DNA of 64,000 nt, taken from contig PYIU01000003.1 in the NCBI GenBank assembly GCA_003415625.1, positions 434,001 through 498,000 on the forward strand. Direction: 5' to 3'. This DNA comes from Aquanectria penicillioides. Lineage: Eukaryota > Ascomycota > Sordariomycetes > Hypocreales > Nectriaceae. Of the stretch, positions 12,021 through 23,982 are shown in pieces. The translations under genes were made by a program, and so were the position numbers. Each line of letters starts with the position of its first letter. Position 1 is the first letter of the stretch. Below the pieces are notes generated by a model. The model was not told the origin of the DNA. It searched no databases and worked only from the letters and a program-made list of their open reading frames with translations.

Positions 12021-12877
12021 CGGGAATGCTGCGTTCTCTTTTCCATGAAGTCAAATGTATTATGGTGTTTCTATTGCCATTTTTGTTACATGGATATTCT
12101 AATGGGAAGTGTGATATAAATTGCAAGTAACGTGTTGTGGTATTTTGCGATTTTGATGACCTTCAACTGCGGCAGTGGATGGCAATGCTATATAGCTTTC
12201 GAGTTGGTTTAGCGACAAAACTACCCCTCCTTACCTGACTAATATAACTATCATGGAAGTTAAACACAGATATCAAGCAGAAAGAAGCAAGATAATGAAC
12301 TAAATCCTAATCAAGAAAGATTCATTTAAAATTCGAGGCCATTGCCTGAAGGCATATGCAACGAGGTTGTTAGCTGATGTGTTCTGCATATAATTCTCCG
12401 GTGACGTACGGAGTAGCATTGCCCAGTCGGCGATTACCGGTACGTACCTGGATTTCTGGTGGGAGGAACGGAGAAAATGGGGTAGGTGCGGGTGGGCCCC
12501 CTGCTCGGCCCGCAGTCAATTAGGCACGTGATTGGCCAGTCTCAAGCAAGCAAAGCGTGGGCCCGCTTTCTCGGCATTAACTAGATCTTTGAGAAGCTGT
12601 CTCCAACTTTGTCAATTGCATCTCAACACAACCACCAAGTCTCGAGAAACCAGTTCCCGACGGTTCTCAGCCCCTCCTTGTGCGAGGAAACAGGATCTCT
12701 GCATTTACAGAAGCTTTTTCTGCTGGTATTTCATTTTGGGATTGGCGCGCATGGAGTATGCAACCAGGTAGTCTCACAGCGGCTTGAGCTGCCCTCTTCG
12801 CTTTCGCGCTTCTTTCTTTCATTCGCAACCACATCGCAACTAGCACCCGCTCCGCCTGCACACCATTCGCTGCTGAA
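12021..12877. other. Intergenic, TAM41 promoter side
   Basis: About 850 bases. The left half is AT-rich; the right half is richer in pyrimidines, as is common just upstream of fungal genes. No gene is supported. Confidence 0.5.
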
Positions 12878-14513
12878 ATGGCTTTTATCGGATTGAGGGT
12901 ATGCATGTTGATTTCCTATGGACACCTTCCCCGCCCTTCTCTGACATATTTTAGTCCTCCGTGACCTCCGCTCCTCCAACCTTCGCCCTCTACAACTCCC
13001 CGACCATTCGTCTCACTGCGTCCCCCCTTCGACAGGGCCACCTCCTGCGATCTAGATCGCCAAGATATTGCTCACGGTGGTATTCTGAGGTCGCAACCCA
13101 GAACAAGAACACCGCGGCTAGCGCTGAAAGCCGGAGTTCCGGAAAATCCCCGTCATCCTCCCTGTACACGTCGACGAGCAGCACACCTTCAACGACTAGC
13201 CACGAGCAGCCGAAACCTTTCAGCGATGACTGGGAAAACACGTCTGGCGAGTCGATTCACTCCTTCTCCGACTTGCCCCACCGTCTGTTTGGCGCAAACC
13301 AGCACATGATCATCAATAATGAGCTCAAGGAAGCACTGCGTATTATGCTACGCCAGTTCAACGCTCCGATTGTTTACTGTTTTGCGTATGGATCCGGAGT
13401 TTTCCCCCAAGAATCTTCCAATCGTAGCATCACCGAGGCTCAGTTCCGGGTTGTGCATCCCCACCCCCCGAGGCTCTGGTGAAGGCCCAGAAAGGATCTC
13501 CAAAGATGATCGATTTCATCTTCGGCGTGACACATACCGAACACTGGCACTCCATAAACATGAAACAACACCGGGATCACTACTCGAGTATCGCCTCTCT
13601 AGGATCAGGATTTGTTTCGCGCGTTCAGAATTGGGGGGCCGGCGTCTACTTTAACCCGTTCATTGAGATGAATGGCATGTTGATCAAGTATGGTGTGACC
13701 AGCATCGACAACCTCGTCAATGATCTTTCCTCTTGGGAGAGTCTCTATCTCGCTGGCCGCCTTCAAAAACCCGTCAAGATCCTTCGAGATCACCCGCAAG
13801 TGCGAATGGCCAACCAGCATAATCTCATCGCGGCGGTCCGAACAGCGTTGCTTCTCCTTCCGCCCGATTTTACCGAGGCCGAGCTCTACAGTACTATTGC
13901 TGGGCTCAGCTACTTGGGAGATCCTCGAATGTCTCTTCCCACAGAAAACAAGAGCAAGGTGAACAATATTGTCGACAACAACATTATTCATTTCCGTCGC
14001 CTCTACGCACCTCTTATTCGGACACTACCCAATGTCGACTTTTCCACTGCTTGTCGACTGGATGACGAGAACTGGGTCCTGAACCCTGAAGCGAATAATA
14101 GATTGCATCAGGACATGGATCCCGTTAAGCGCGGCAACATGGTGCGGCGACTACCTCAGACGTTCCGTTCGCGTCTGTACTTCAAGTACCAGAAGAAGTT
14201 TGCCATGCCCAAGGATGAGTTTAACCAACTTATGAAAGCCTCATCCGATGACGAAACGATTTCAATTACGCGCCGTCAAGCCGGCGACTTTGAGAAGCGC
14301 ATTGCCGCCGATGCTCCCAACCAGCTCCGAGAGACAGTGCGGGCCGTCATCAAGCAGACGGTCAACTGGCCAAGCACCAGTCAGAGTATCAAGGGTGTCT
14401 TAATGGGCGGATGGTCTCGCACAGTTCGCTACCTCGGCGAAAAAGTCTCCAAATGGAGGAAGGGCCAGAAGAAGGCCAAGGAAGATGCTCAGAAGGCGGA
14501 GAAGTCGGAGTAA
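12878..14513 (+). CDS. tam41: Mitochondrial CDP-diacylglycerol synthase TAM41 (one-base frameshift in a C run)
   Basis: Exon 1 is 12878-12898 (MAFIGLR) and exon 2 12955-14513, with a 56-bp intron. TAM41 makes CDP-diacylglycerol in the mitochondrial inner membrane for cardiolipin synthesis. The N-terminus is a Ser/Arg-rich mitochondrial presequence. The nucleotidyltransferase signature FAYGSGVFPQ is followed by MIDFIFGVTHTEHWHS, GAGVYFNPF, LYLAGRLQKPVKIL and a NKSKVNNIV block, all in order. The frame is broken once: codons before 13464-13469 (CCCCCC) and after it are offset by one base. One further C would restore HPHPPEALVKAQKG as in relatives and a 526-aa product. Since the gene is normally essential for growth and everything else is intact, a missing base in the assembly is the likeliest cause. 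No intron can explain it. Confidence 0.9.
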
Positions 14514-15382
14514 GAAGCATGCTGCGTCAATACTGACAGGACATTCCCTCACTTGTCCGATGCACTCACCTGACAGTCCCCCGGAGATCGTGTTTGCATC
14601 GATCTCCCCCACCTTGTACATAAACCGTCGCCCTCACCGGCACCCAACACCCAAGCTCCCACCATGAGCACTACGCATTCCATTTGTACCCGCCTGTATG
14701 TTTAAGAGCGCTCTTGCTCATGTATGACTGAAAAAAAAGGTGATCCGAGAAGGAGGATCAAACGGCGGCCACAAGATGGAACGTCTGGGATGATATGGCG
14801 ACATGTTGCGGCGTATCGAGCCTTGATGGGATTGGTCAGGATAGAAAAAGTCAGATAAATGCCATGCTATCTACACAAGCTGTATATCGCCCAGATCTGA
14901 GTGATGAGTAGAAAAACGACAAAAGAGTTATGAATTGCAGCAACAAAATGGGTAATCAATCATCTGAGACGTATAAATAGGTTTCTTTTTAGTCGTACAG
15001 ACTACATGCACTTACTACCTATTTTCCCCCCTTCCACCAGCCCGTAGGCATGACACCAGGAAAACAAAGAAAAGAGAAGACAAGGAAATATACTAAAAGT
15101 TACGCAAAAAAAGAGAGAAAAAAAGGAACAAAGAGCCAACTACAAGACGGGGATTATCCTCCAATGTCACGCTCGCTATTCAATGCGCTTCCTGGGGGGA
15201 TTACTGGGGGACCGTCCGCTCGGACCCTTCAGGGGGTTTGTTCACTTTCCCTAATGCACGCCACGCCACTCTCTCCCACTTTGGCCTGGACAGGCCACAC
15301 CGCGGCTTCCGTCTTTTTTTGCTTGTATTTATTGTGATTTATTTTGCATCGTGTCGTCGTCAGATGGATGGCAAAAAGAAAT
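14514..15382. other. Convergent 3' spacer
   Basis: About 870 bases between the TAM41 and SYP1 stops. It has A-rich tracts near 14732 and 15050-15130 and carries no supportable gene. Confidence 0.5.
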
Positions 15383-18300
15383 TTACTTGCCCTCGTATTT
15401 GCCGCTCACTAGCTTCCTGATAGCCGGTACGTCTGTCCACTCGGGCTCCTGAGTTGTTGGGCTGTCGTCGGCGAATGGGTCATCTTCGGATAGCTCCTTG
15501 ATCTTGCTCTTGCCGTCCTCGAGCTTGGAGATGGAGATGCCACTGCCCATGACCTCGTCTCCAGATGGCGTGTATTCCCATCTCGCCTCAACATGCCCTG
15601 GCTTGGGTGTTACACCTTCGGCACCAAGAATGCGGCACACAATCTTTTGGGTCGTCTCGGTGAGTGTGATATCTCCGACACGCCAATACACAATATGCTT
15701 ATCCTTGAGGTGAGTTCCACTGGGTTTGGTCTGAGCGCCAGTTGCACGGCCCTCATATGTAGCCACAAACACTACATCGTGCAATAACACCGGGGTGGTG
15801 TACTTGGATGACGGGTTGAGTGAATACTGGATGAGCAATCCAAGCTTGTCGCCTTGAGGCTTCCATGCCAGCTTCAACAGGAGAGGGGCGTGTTGGCCGA
15901 GAGAGGTCTCGGATTCATCAGCTGTGAGTCGGTAGGAAAAGGCAGTTGCAGTTTTCGTTAGGTGTGAAACATCCAGAGCGAACTGGTCCTGCTGGTCAGG
16001 AGACGAATTTTGGACAAAAATGCGATTAGGTCCGAACTTCTCCAAAGAAGAGAAGTTGTTGATGCGAATCGTCTCGTGTTCTGCACTCCGTCAGTGTGGG
16101 GTTCATGAAACAGGAAAGCAACATAGTTCTTACCTTTTGCGTCTTCCGAGCCGGTGGGGTTGTTGACAAAGGCAACCTCGCCAGCGATGGACGCAGACTT
16201 GACAACTCCGTCCTCGAACACAGCTGAGACCGTCTCGATTACAGATGAGTGGAGACCAGGGCCGGTCATTTCAGGGTGCTTGGGATGAACAAGACTTCCC
16301 AACGAGTTTCCTGACCGTACTGATTGGGTGTCAGAAGTGGCCGCGATGCTGGCCTCGGATGCTAGAACTGCAACAGCGCTGGACTTGGACAAGGAAGTGG
16401 GTTGAGAAGGAGACTGCGAAAGGCCTCCAAGGCTGGATTGGGTAGTGCTCTCGGGCAAGCTCGGTGGCGGGATATAGACGGTGTGCCTAGCATCTCTACG
16501 ACCCCTGATGGTACTGGATCGGCGAGTAGCAGGGCCCATCTTTAGACTGTTAGCTACGCTGGAAAGAGCAGCCTTCTTGGCCTCGGGATCCTCCTCCTCG
16601 ACAGGAGTTTGCTGGATGTTGAGCTTGAAGAGTTGTTCAGCTTCTTCGGCAGCTGCCTCTCGCTGAGCCTCTGAAATCGGATCATTCATGGGCGGAGGAA
16701 CGGTGAAACCTTCAGAATCCTTGGCCGGGCTGGTTGGACCTGCTGGAGGCTGGCTATCCTGAGCATGGGACGGGGGTGGTCCAGGAGGGGGAGCGACATC
16801 AGCGACATCGGTCTCGTGAGTGCCATTGACAGCGCTGCTCGAGGTCGCAGGAGCAATGGTCTCAATGGGGGGATCGTGAAGGGTGACTCCGTTCGTGTTC
16901 TCATGAGAGGCGGACGATTTGGGCGGGAAAGACTCTGTCTCGTCAGGTTTGGGCAAGTCAGGGGTCTCGACTAAGGATGACAAACGGTGATGCTCCTGAA
17001 GGTTGGTGGCAGATGGCTTCGGAGATACACCTCGGTTGTGGTGACTGTGGCTTGATCCGAGTCTACCAAAGGAGGGCGCCTTTTGGGGAGAGAGCTGGCC
17101 AAAGCCGGCGTGCATGCTCTGTCGTCGTCGACCTCCAAACATGGTTCCAAGTCGCCTCAACTTGGATTCTTGGCGATGTTAGTCATGTAATTGAACTGTG
17201 GAAAAAGGGCCAACATACCTGGCTTCGGTTCAGGGGGCACTGAGTTGTGCTCACTGGCATCGTCCTCCACAGGGGACTGGATACTGGGAGCAGCGGGTAT
17301 GCTGGCGCTACCTGCGGTGCTTGGGGGTGCTGGAGCGGACGGGACGGAGCCTGTTGTGCCGGCAATGGAAGATTGCCTCGTTGACGTTCTGGTTGGGAGC
17401 CTCGTCTTTCCAGCCGTAGCCTTGTTGACAAAGCTATGAATCTCCCTCTCGGTCTCGATCTCGAGCATCAAGGCCAGTGTCTGCATGGCATTGTCTTGGG
17501 TGCGCTGAGCCTGGTCGGACTCAAGGGTCTGGTACTGAGTCAGGAGGTCTCGAAGGTGGTTCACACGCGACTCGTCGAGGGCTTGAAGGGACTCGAAAAC
17601 AAAGGGTGCCTGAGCCTCCCATTGCTGGGAAGCAGCTTCAAGCTTGGACGAAGCAGCATCGACCTTTTGAGTGTTGGCACGGCCACCTTTCTTGCTGAGC
17701 TTGTCGGCCCGTTCTTGAGCTTCCTCGAGCTCCCTGGCCATGGTAGTCAGGCTGGATGTCAATGTGTTCATGTTCTGGGCATCAGGGCGGTGGTTGAAGT
17801 TGCGGAGCGAGTGTTCAATGTCCTTGTCGATGCGATCAGCTAATTGATGGTGCGAGAGGGCAATGGAGTCGATGGTGTCGACGATGCGGTTCCACGGGGA
17901 TTGAAAGACGCTATAATCATGTTAGTATATATACATCATGGCGAATTATGACTATTGCTAGGACAGAGAGGTCATACCCTAACTCGGACTGCGCATTGGG
18001 TGTCCTGAACTGGGTGAGCTTTCGTAAGCCTTGGACGTATTGTTCCTCGACGCGACGGCGCTCCTGAATGGATAGTTTAGCTTGAATTGACTCTCCTAAA
18101 GCGAGGACAAGAGCTCGGGGAGCCGGGCACATGCTCGCAACCCCAAGGTAGCGGCTTGCCCTGTCCCGAGGATCCGTGGTCGTACCTGAAGCCAGTCTGC
18201 AATCTCGGTGTTGATGCGGTTGATGCGCCTCACTCGGTCCGTGAGAGTATGCACCGCTTGGCTGGGGTGGAGGTTTGCCTGCATGGTGGTGAACAACGAT

Positions 18301-18426
18301 GGTCAGCCATAGTTCGAGGCTGACGCCGAGCTTTACGCAGAACAGAGGGCAGAAAGAGGTTGTGTTATGTTCTGGGGATTGCCTCACCAGCATGGCGGGA
18401 TACTCGGTCCTGACGGTGTCCTCCAT
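15383..18426 (-). CDS. syp1: Muniscin endocytic adaptor SYP1-like (F-BAR and mu-homology domain)
   Basis: Six exons, 18426-18388, 18278-18186, 18063-17978, 17910-17219, 17168-16134 and 16080-15383, join in frame to 880 aa. The N-terminus MEDTVRTEYPAML, then HTLTDRVRRINRINTEIADW and ERRRVEEQYVQGLRKL, is the F-BAR start typical of fungal Syp1. The helical F-BAR part runs to about residue 250. A Pro/Ser-rich linker of about 370 residues follows, including PPPGPPPSH and a KAALSSVANSLKMGP block. The C-terminal ~280 residues form the mu-homology domain (ETIRINNFSSLEKFGPNRIFV onward). In yeast Syp1 is an early coat protein that binds membrane, Ede1 and cargo at endocytic sites and regulates septins. 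All splice sites are GT-AG and phases agree. No lesion is seen. Confidence 0.9.
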
Positions 18427-20307
18427 TTTAGACCTAGTGGCGAACGGATTGGCGGCTTAGAGAGAAGAATAAGATTATTCGGCCAAGCAGGGCCAGCGCC
18501 GAGCTTCGGATGCGGATGAACGACAGACTATGCGGAGGCGAGGGGAGAGGAGAAGGAGGCCGATCGCATGGCGATGTCGGCGTGAGCGGCGAGAAGGGCT
18601 TCTTCGGTTGCGTGGGCGTGGTCGTCGCCGGGCGGATGCACGAGGTGTTGGGCGGGAGGCGGAAGGCGGAAAGCGAAAGGCGGAGGCGGAGCGGGCCTCA
18701 ATGAAGAGGGTCGAGGACGCTGGAGGCCGGAAGGGAATAAGGATGCAGAGGAGGAGGCCCAAGATCTAGTGACAGCAACGGCGACAGACCATGACAATGA
18801 TGCGAACGTTGTGAATGGATGGGCCGTTTTCGAAACTGGGACTTGGACGCGGAAAAGGCTGGGCTCCGGGGGCTCTCGCACCGGGCGCTGGGCTCGCTGA
18901 CACTGGCGGCTGGCGGATGCGGGTTGCTTGGGCCGAGCAAGGCTTGGGAACTTGGAAGGAAGCGGAGCCTATGGAACGCCGTGGGCGTGGGATTGGCTGG
19001 ACGCCGGCGGCGAGACCCGCTGGTTGGCTGGCGTCCTGGTTTTTTTTGGGCAGTCGTCGGTGGTCCGTACCTTCTTTAGTTTGGTTTGGCCTAGTGCCCA
19101 TTTCCCTGGGTAGAACTGGCAATGGTGAGCATCAAAAGACAACCCATAACCCACAACCCAACCCACAACCCACCGGTCGCCCACCGGTCGCCCACCTCCC
19201 GCCACACCTCTAGCCTCAGCCGAGGTGGTGCGTGGCACGGTGGCAGTGGCAGCTTCCTAATTGAGGCCGAGTCACGAGGACAGAAGCACAACGACCAGCA
19301 GGAACTTCCTTCCCACACTCGCTCCTGCTTCTTGCAAGTGCTGCTTACAGTAGTGCAGCTTGAGGACAGATCCCAATCGGGGCTGCACACAACCAGCTAG
19401 CCACTTGCGACATGCAGGCTGGGGACCAATACGTACCACGTCCGATCTGGCAGGTACCAACGTACCGGACACCCCCAAAGCTTTCTGCACTTGGAAGGAA
19501 CAAGTACGGCAATTAATTAGCACCGACAAATGCGCAAAGACCAAATCAAGGCAAAGCAAAGGTCCAAGAAGCTCCTACCTACTGCCCAGGGATATTCCTG
19601 CGTCCCTACCGTAGGCAGGCATGTACTCGTCGGTAGCACTGTACCATCCCCGTCCAACCACCATCCGCCTACGTCATTCGCCGGGCTGCTTTAAATTGTG
19701 CATTGATTTGCATCTTCGGCCCAAGCTCCGCACACAGGTTCAAGGTGCAATCTTCGGCCTTGTTTCTTGTTAATTGCCATGCAGTACTTCGTACGTAACC
19801 GCTGCGAGACACGGGACCCCAGGCTTAGCCATGCCCCGGGCTCCGCTGTTTCGCCCATTCCGGACTGAGCGAACAGCTGAGCTCCAGATCGCCGGGGAAT
19901 TGGTGTGAAAATGAGGAATAGATTATCTGTAGCTGTGGTCATCTTTTTAATTGACGGAATTTAATCCATGGACGAGGGCCACAAAAAAAAGATACAGAAA
20001 AAACAAAGGGACCGACCGACATCACCATCTTGAAATAAGTTACGTAGCTACCTAGCTACTGCAAGTGAACTTTTTTCCCCCCTCTGGTTGACGTATGTAG
20101 TAGCTGTCACTGTATGAAACAAAAAATGACCCCGCCATGCCTCAGCTAACAAAGGAGCCCACTTTCACAACCACACTCCAAAGCACCCAAAGCATCACAA
20201 CCACCAACAACCGCATTGCTACCATCCGCCTTGGCTCTCGCCCAGCATTCAACCTCCCCCTCCCCCTTGCCTACTGTCCGCACTCTGACGCAGCCCCGGA
20301 AACAACC
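18427..20307. other. Long divergent promoter region
   Basis: About 1.9 kb between the divergent SYP1 and kinase starts. 18500-19100 is GC-rich with G/A-rich blocks. Near 19140-19200 are short tandem copies of ACAACCC and an 11-mer (ACCGGTCGCCC) in two copies. From 19400 there are many TACC/GTAC-type short words. No coding frame with family features is found. Confidence 0.5.
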
Positions 20308-21652
20308 ATGACGTCTCTAACTCCCGACTGGAAGTGCTCCCTCTCCGCCTCGGATCGGTACAACATCATCCAGAAAATGTGAGCTTCATCCCACCTCCAC
20401 CTCACCGCCCGACCCCGGGTTTGGGGCTGCGAGTCTTTATCCCCTGAGCGCTCACACAATCCTCACTCATCCCGTAGCCAGAAGTCGCTCGGAATAACGA
20501 GCATGGCCGAAGCCATTGCCATTGAGCAGGCCGCCTACCAGGTCTCTTCCACGCGGGTGCGCCGTGGCCCCAGCTTCACGTTGTCCAAACAATGTCACTA
20601 ACCGGAAGGTATAGGAGGAATATGACACAGCGTGTCAGCCAACTGCGACCCCCCACCCGAGTCAAGTGTCCAAGATATCAGTGATGTTTCTCTGGAGACC
20701 GACGAGGAATCCGGGGTCCGAATAGGTCCCTACCGAAATTGCACCCCTATATCCGAAGGCATCACATCCCAGGTCTACCGCTCCGGCGACAAGGCTCTCA
20801 AGGTTATCGTATCTTACCACAATATGGAGCCTCACAACCCCCAGCGCGAGGCCAAGATCCTCAAGACGCTCCGGGAGCCCTGCATTCCGCTGATAGAAGT
20901 GTTCCGTGACCACGAGCAGCAGTTCGTCCTTGTCTTCCCGTACATGCCTTACACGCTAGCCGACGTCCTTGACAAAGGACCTTTGCCCGTAGCTGACCTG
21001 CGCGCCATCTTCACCGACGCTTTGAGCGCCTTGAAGGACATTCATGCGCAGGGCATTATCCACCGTGACATTAAGCCGTCTGCAATTCTCCTGGCCTCTC
21101 TCAACGGCCCGGCGTGCCTGTCCGACTTTGGCACTGCCTGGCATCCCGAGCTCTCTGTGCGCTCTGAGCCAGCCGACGACAAGATCCTGGATATTGGATC
21201 TGGTGCCTACCGCGCCCCGGAGGCCCTCTTCGGCGACAAATCGTACGGACCGCCCGTCGACATGTGGGGCCTGGGAGTCATGCTCTCGGAGGCCATTCGG
21301 GATCCGCCAACTCCCGTCTTTGAGTCTCGTCCGGCCCACGAAGATGGGAACCAGCTTGGCCTGATCCTCAGCATTTTCAAGACGCTTGGGACACCGACGC
21401 CCGAAACATGGCCAGAGGCAAAGGCCTTTAAGGTATCGCCCTTTGAGCTCTGGACCGTCTTCCCGGCTCGGCCCTGGGACATCATTCTCCCGGACGTTGA
21501 TCCGCAGTTTAGAGACCTTGTCGCAGCGCTGGTGCGATACGACGGTCAAAGAGCTACCGTGGAGCAGGTTTGTTCCACAGAATTCACTATCATCGGGTCC
21601 CGTTGTTAACAAAAGCTAGGCTTTGAACCATCCTTGTCTTAAATCGGCATGA
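20308..21652 (+). CDS. CDK-activating-type protein kinase, CSK1-like (one-base frameshift in a C run)
   Basis: Exons 20308-20378, 20478-20541, 20615-21567 and 21620-21652 give 373 aa once a single missing base is allowed for. The catalytic domain shows ALKVIV (Lys), IIHRDIKPSAILL, SDFGTAW and GAYRAPEALFG, then DMWGLGVMLSE. The last exon supplies the ALNHP end of subdomain XI. It resembles fungal Csk1-type CMGC kinases, which phosphorylate the activation loop of CDKs. The Asn that normally follows the catalytic loop Asp (HRDxKxxN) is Ala here, perhaps a family trait. A frame break lies at the CCCCCC run 20649-20654: upstream EEYDTACQPTAT and downstream PESSVQDISDVSLETD join if the run had seven C. 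The exon 2 donor (GTCTCT) is weak; an alternative donor 18 bases downstream (GTGCGC, 20560) keeps frame. Confidence 0.78.
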
Positions 21653-21959
21653 GCTGCCCCATGAACCAGTTGCAGGCCAGGCCTATTCGTATTTGGCCCT
21701 GTTTTGCAACAGCCTTTCAGTGACGGTCTAACCGCTTTCGCGGCCGAGAGCTGTCAACTCACGGCCATGATGAAAGATTTCTCATCAAGAGAAATGGACA
21801 TGCATCGAGTGAAACCGTACAAGTATCTGGTTCCGTCTCGCCACCGTGATGGTAGAGGGATCTTCACGAAACCAATACATATAAATACACAGCCAAGCTC
21901 GATTCGATAGAACAACAGACACCTCAATCCAAACTCCCTGCTCCAATCCTCTTGACAAC
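21653..21959. other. Short intergenic spacer
   Basis: About 300 bases between the kinase stop and the next gene, carrying the small gene's promoter. Nothing else is seen. Confidence 0.5.
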
Positions 21960-22307
21960 ATGAAGCAGCCCAGACATAGAGTTCCTCGCAGCTCAACCCT
22001 CTCTGGAGCCCGTAAGGCTTGAAATCCTCATCGCCGCATATCATGAAACTGACACTACTTGCATCCAGGGCACGATAAAACTATGAGCAAACCCCTTGCT
22101 GAATTTCGCCGTGTCCGCGAGAATAGGTATCAGCAATATAAGCGGATGGTGGGGCTCAACCATCACATCCTAGCTTTGGCCTCCAATGTTGAGAATGAAA
22201 GCGACGCCATGGTTATCGACATGCCGGAAGCACTCACCGACGAAGCCGAGATTGAGCAGGCTGGAAATTGCAAAGGGTGCTGCGCGTGTCTTGCCCGTCA
22301 ATCGTGA
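21960..22307 (+). CDS. Small hypothetical protein, two exons
   Basis: Exons 21960-22011 and 22069-22307 splice with GTAAGG...ATCCAG and give 96 aa. The protein is basic at the N-terminus (MKQPRHRVPRSS), has a central amphipathic region (EFRRVRENRYQQYKRMVGLN), an acidic stretch (MPEALTDEAEIEQ) and ends with a Cys-rich cluster CKGCCAC. I do not recognise a family. A start ATG with adenine at -3, an in-phase intron and the absence of stops across the junction argue that it is a real gene. The terminal Cys group could bind metal or be lipid-modified, but this is only inference. Confidence 0.5.
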
Positions 22308-22821
22308 CAATAAGGTAAAGACTAACCTAAACTGAATAAACGATAGAACTAATGAGATTTAGGATTTAATTATGGAGTGTTTATTTTTAGCCTCAGCGCC
22401 TTTGCTAAATAAAGTACGTGGTTATCGCGAAGAACAACGCCGCTTGCGGCCACTTGAGATGGATTCAAGATAAATTTTGTTTTACGTCCCCTTGTGCATA
22501 TGCGGTTAAGTCGATCTTTACTCTCCCACATTTATCACGAGCCTCACCAAGAGGTCAGACACCTATAGCGTTAACGAAGTGACACCGTCAGTCATGAGAA
22601 GAGACAGATGCTCAATCTAGTTTGATCTAATTGTTGCTTTCTGTACATGTGACCAAAGGCAAATCTTTTTGGACTACTGATACAACTACCTTGCTGTGAC
22701 TGAGAACCCAAGGAGGAGAAACGTGTCATCATCCACGATGTAGAACTCAAGGGGCATTGGTGGACACCAATATTCCTCTGATCCTCCGCCCTTCATCTCC
22801 TTGACTCTGGCTTGTCTAATA
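22308..22821. other. Convergent spacer
   Basis: About 510 AT-rich bases between two convergent genes. A shifted minus-strand frame continues across part of it but shows no family features. Confidence 0.45.
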
Positions 22822-23982
22822 TCAATATCCTTCATCGAGCTTGAATCTCTTTTCCTCCTTATCGCCACCAACATCCAAAATGTCGTTGGGTATGATCTTG
22901 CGCGCAACTCCAGCCACCTTGGCGCGCAACAGCTTGCACCTTTTCTCGCACAACACCTGAAACTCAATTTTTGTTCCCCTGTCAAGGTCTCCCAACTTAT
23001 TTGAAATTTTGGCAAGAAAGAACTTTTGGTCGCAGCCGGGATAGAGGCGTCGAATGTGTGGGAGCTCGTTGTACTTGGAGTCTCTCCATTCGATTTCCGC
23101 TTCCATTCGGCCTTGTTCGTCTGGCTTCCATAGACGTTCATGGAAGTTGTACATGATGAATACTGGGCCGGTGGGAAAGCCGAAAGAATCGAGCTTGACG
23201 ACAACGCCGTACCCTGTGCTCTCCCAGTCGAGATCGTTCATCTCTTCTTGGTCTTTGTCCCGAGCCTCCACCCACGGCTGTCCAGTGCAGGCCAGCAAAG
23301 CGCCTATTTGAAGGAAGCAGAATGGCTCCTCGTCGAGAAAGTCGTCACTATTGGCGCTGCGCATTGACACAGTCGAGTCTTCTCCCGAGCTTGCGTTCTC
23401 GCGACGGCGCTTGTTAGTGTCTGATTGGAATTCGGGAGCCTGCACCGCGGGGTTTGATTGACTATAGCCCAGGTTTGTGGCTAAAACAGCGTGATCTAGG
23501 AGATCAGGATTTTTGGGGTTACTCATCTCAGAACGAGGTATATCTGAACAAAGGTAATGCGGTCCTGTGTCAACGGCGTAACCAGTCAAGACTCCACCAA
23601 AGCTACTTTCTCCTAGGAGGAGGTCAGGAATGTTGTCGCAACTGAAAGTCCAGAGTGTCTTGGAAAGGCTATCTTTGTTCTTGCACGAAGTCGCGTTGAC
23701 GAGTTTTAGGAGCTCGTCCCGAGATACTGGTCGCCTTCTTCTGCGTTGGTGGCGATCAAACCACTTCTCAACGTAGACACCCCATGCACGATATATGTCG
23801 ACGTGGTCAGGAAATTCTGCTTTGAGGCGCGCAGGGAATCCGCTAAACTCGAGGACATTTAACCGGTCGGCGCCTCCATCGAGATTCCATTTGTGCAACA
23901 TGAGCTCAGTCGGGGTGAAGGTCTGAATGATCTCTTCGTCTGTGAGACGAGGGTCCATGTTGTCTGCGTCAAATTTTTCCAT
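22822..23982 (-). CDS. Hypothetical protein, 386 aa
   Basis: One uninterrupted frame with no introns. The N-terminal third is charged (MEKFDADNMDPRLTDEEI), with VYVEKWFDRHQRRRRRP as a possible nuclear signal near residue 75-90. The middle is Ser/Asn-rich (SNSDD-type linker). The C-terminal half is more ordered, with WESTGYGVVVKLDSFGFPTGPVFIMYNF and RRLYPGCDQKFFLAKISNKLG blocks. The ordered half resembles the layout of fungal heterokaryon- or NACHT-neighbour proteins only vaguely and I assign no family. Cytosolic or nuclear location is likely, as no signal or membrane segment is seen. Confidence 0.6.
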   Translation of the reverse strand: MEKFDADNMDPRLTDEEIIQTFTPTELMLHKWNLDGGADRLNVLEFSGFPARLKAEFPDHVDIYRAWGVYVEKWFDRHQRRRRRPVSRDELLKLVNATSCKNKDSLSKTLWTFSCDNIPDLLLGESSFGGVLTGYAVDTGPHYLCSDIPRSEMSNPKNPDLLDHAVLATNLGYSQSNPAVQAPEFQSDTNKRRRENASSGEDSTVSMRSANSDDFLDEEPFCFLQIGALLACTGQPWVEARDKDQEEMNDLDWESTGYGVVVKLDSFGFPTGPVFIMYNFHERLWKPDEQGRMEAEIEWRDSKYNELPHIRRLYPGCDQKFFLAKISNKLGDLDRGTKIEFQVLCEKRCKLLRAKVAGVARKIIPNDILDVGGDKEEKRFKLDEGY

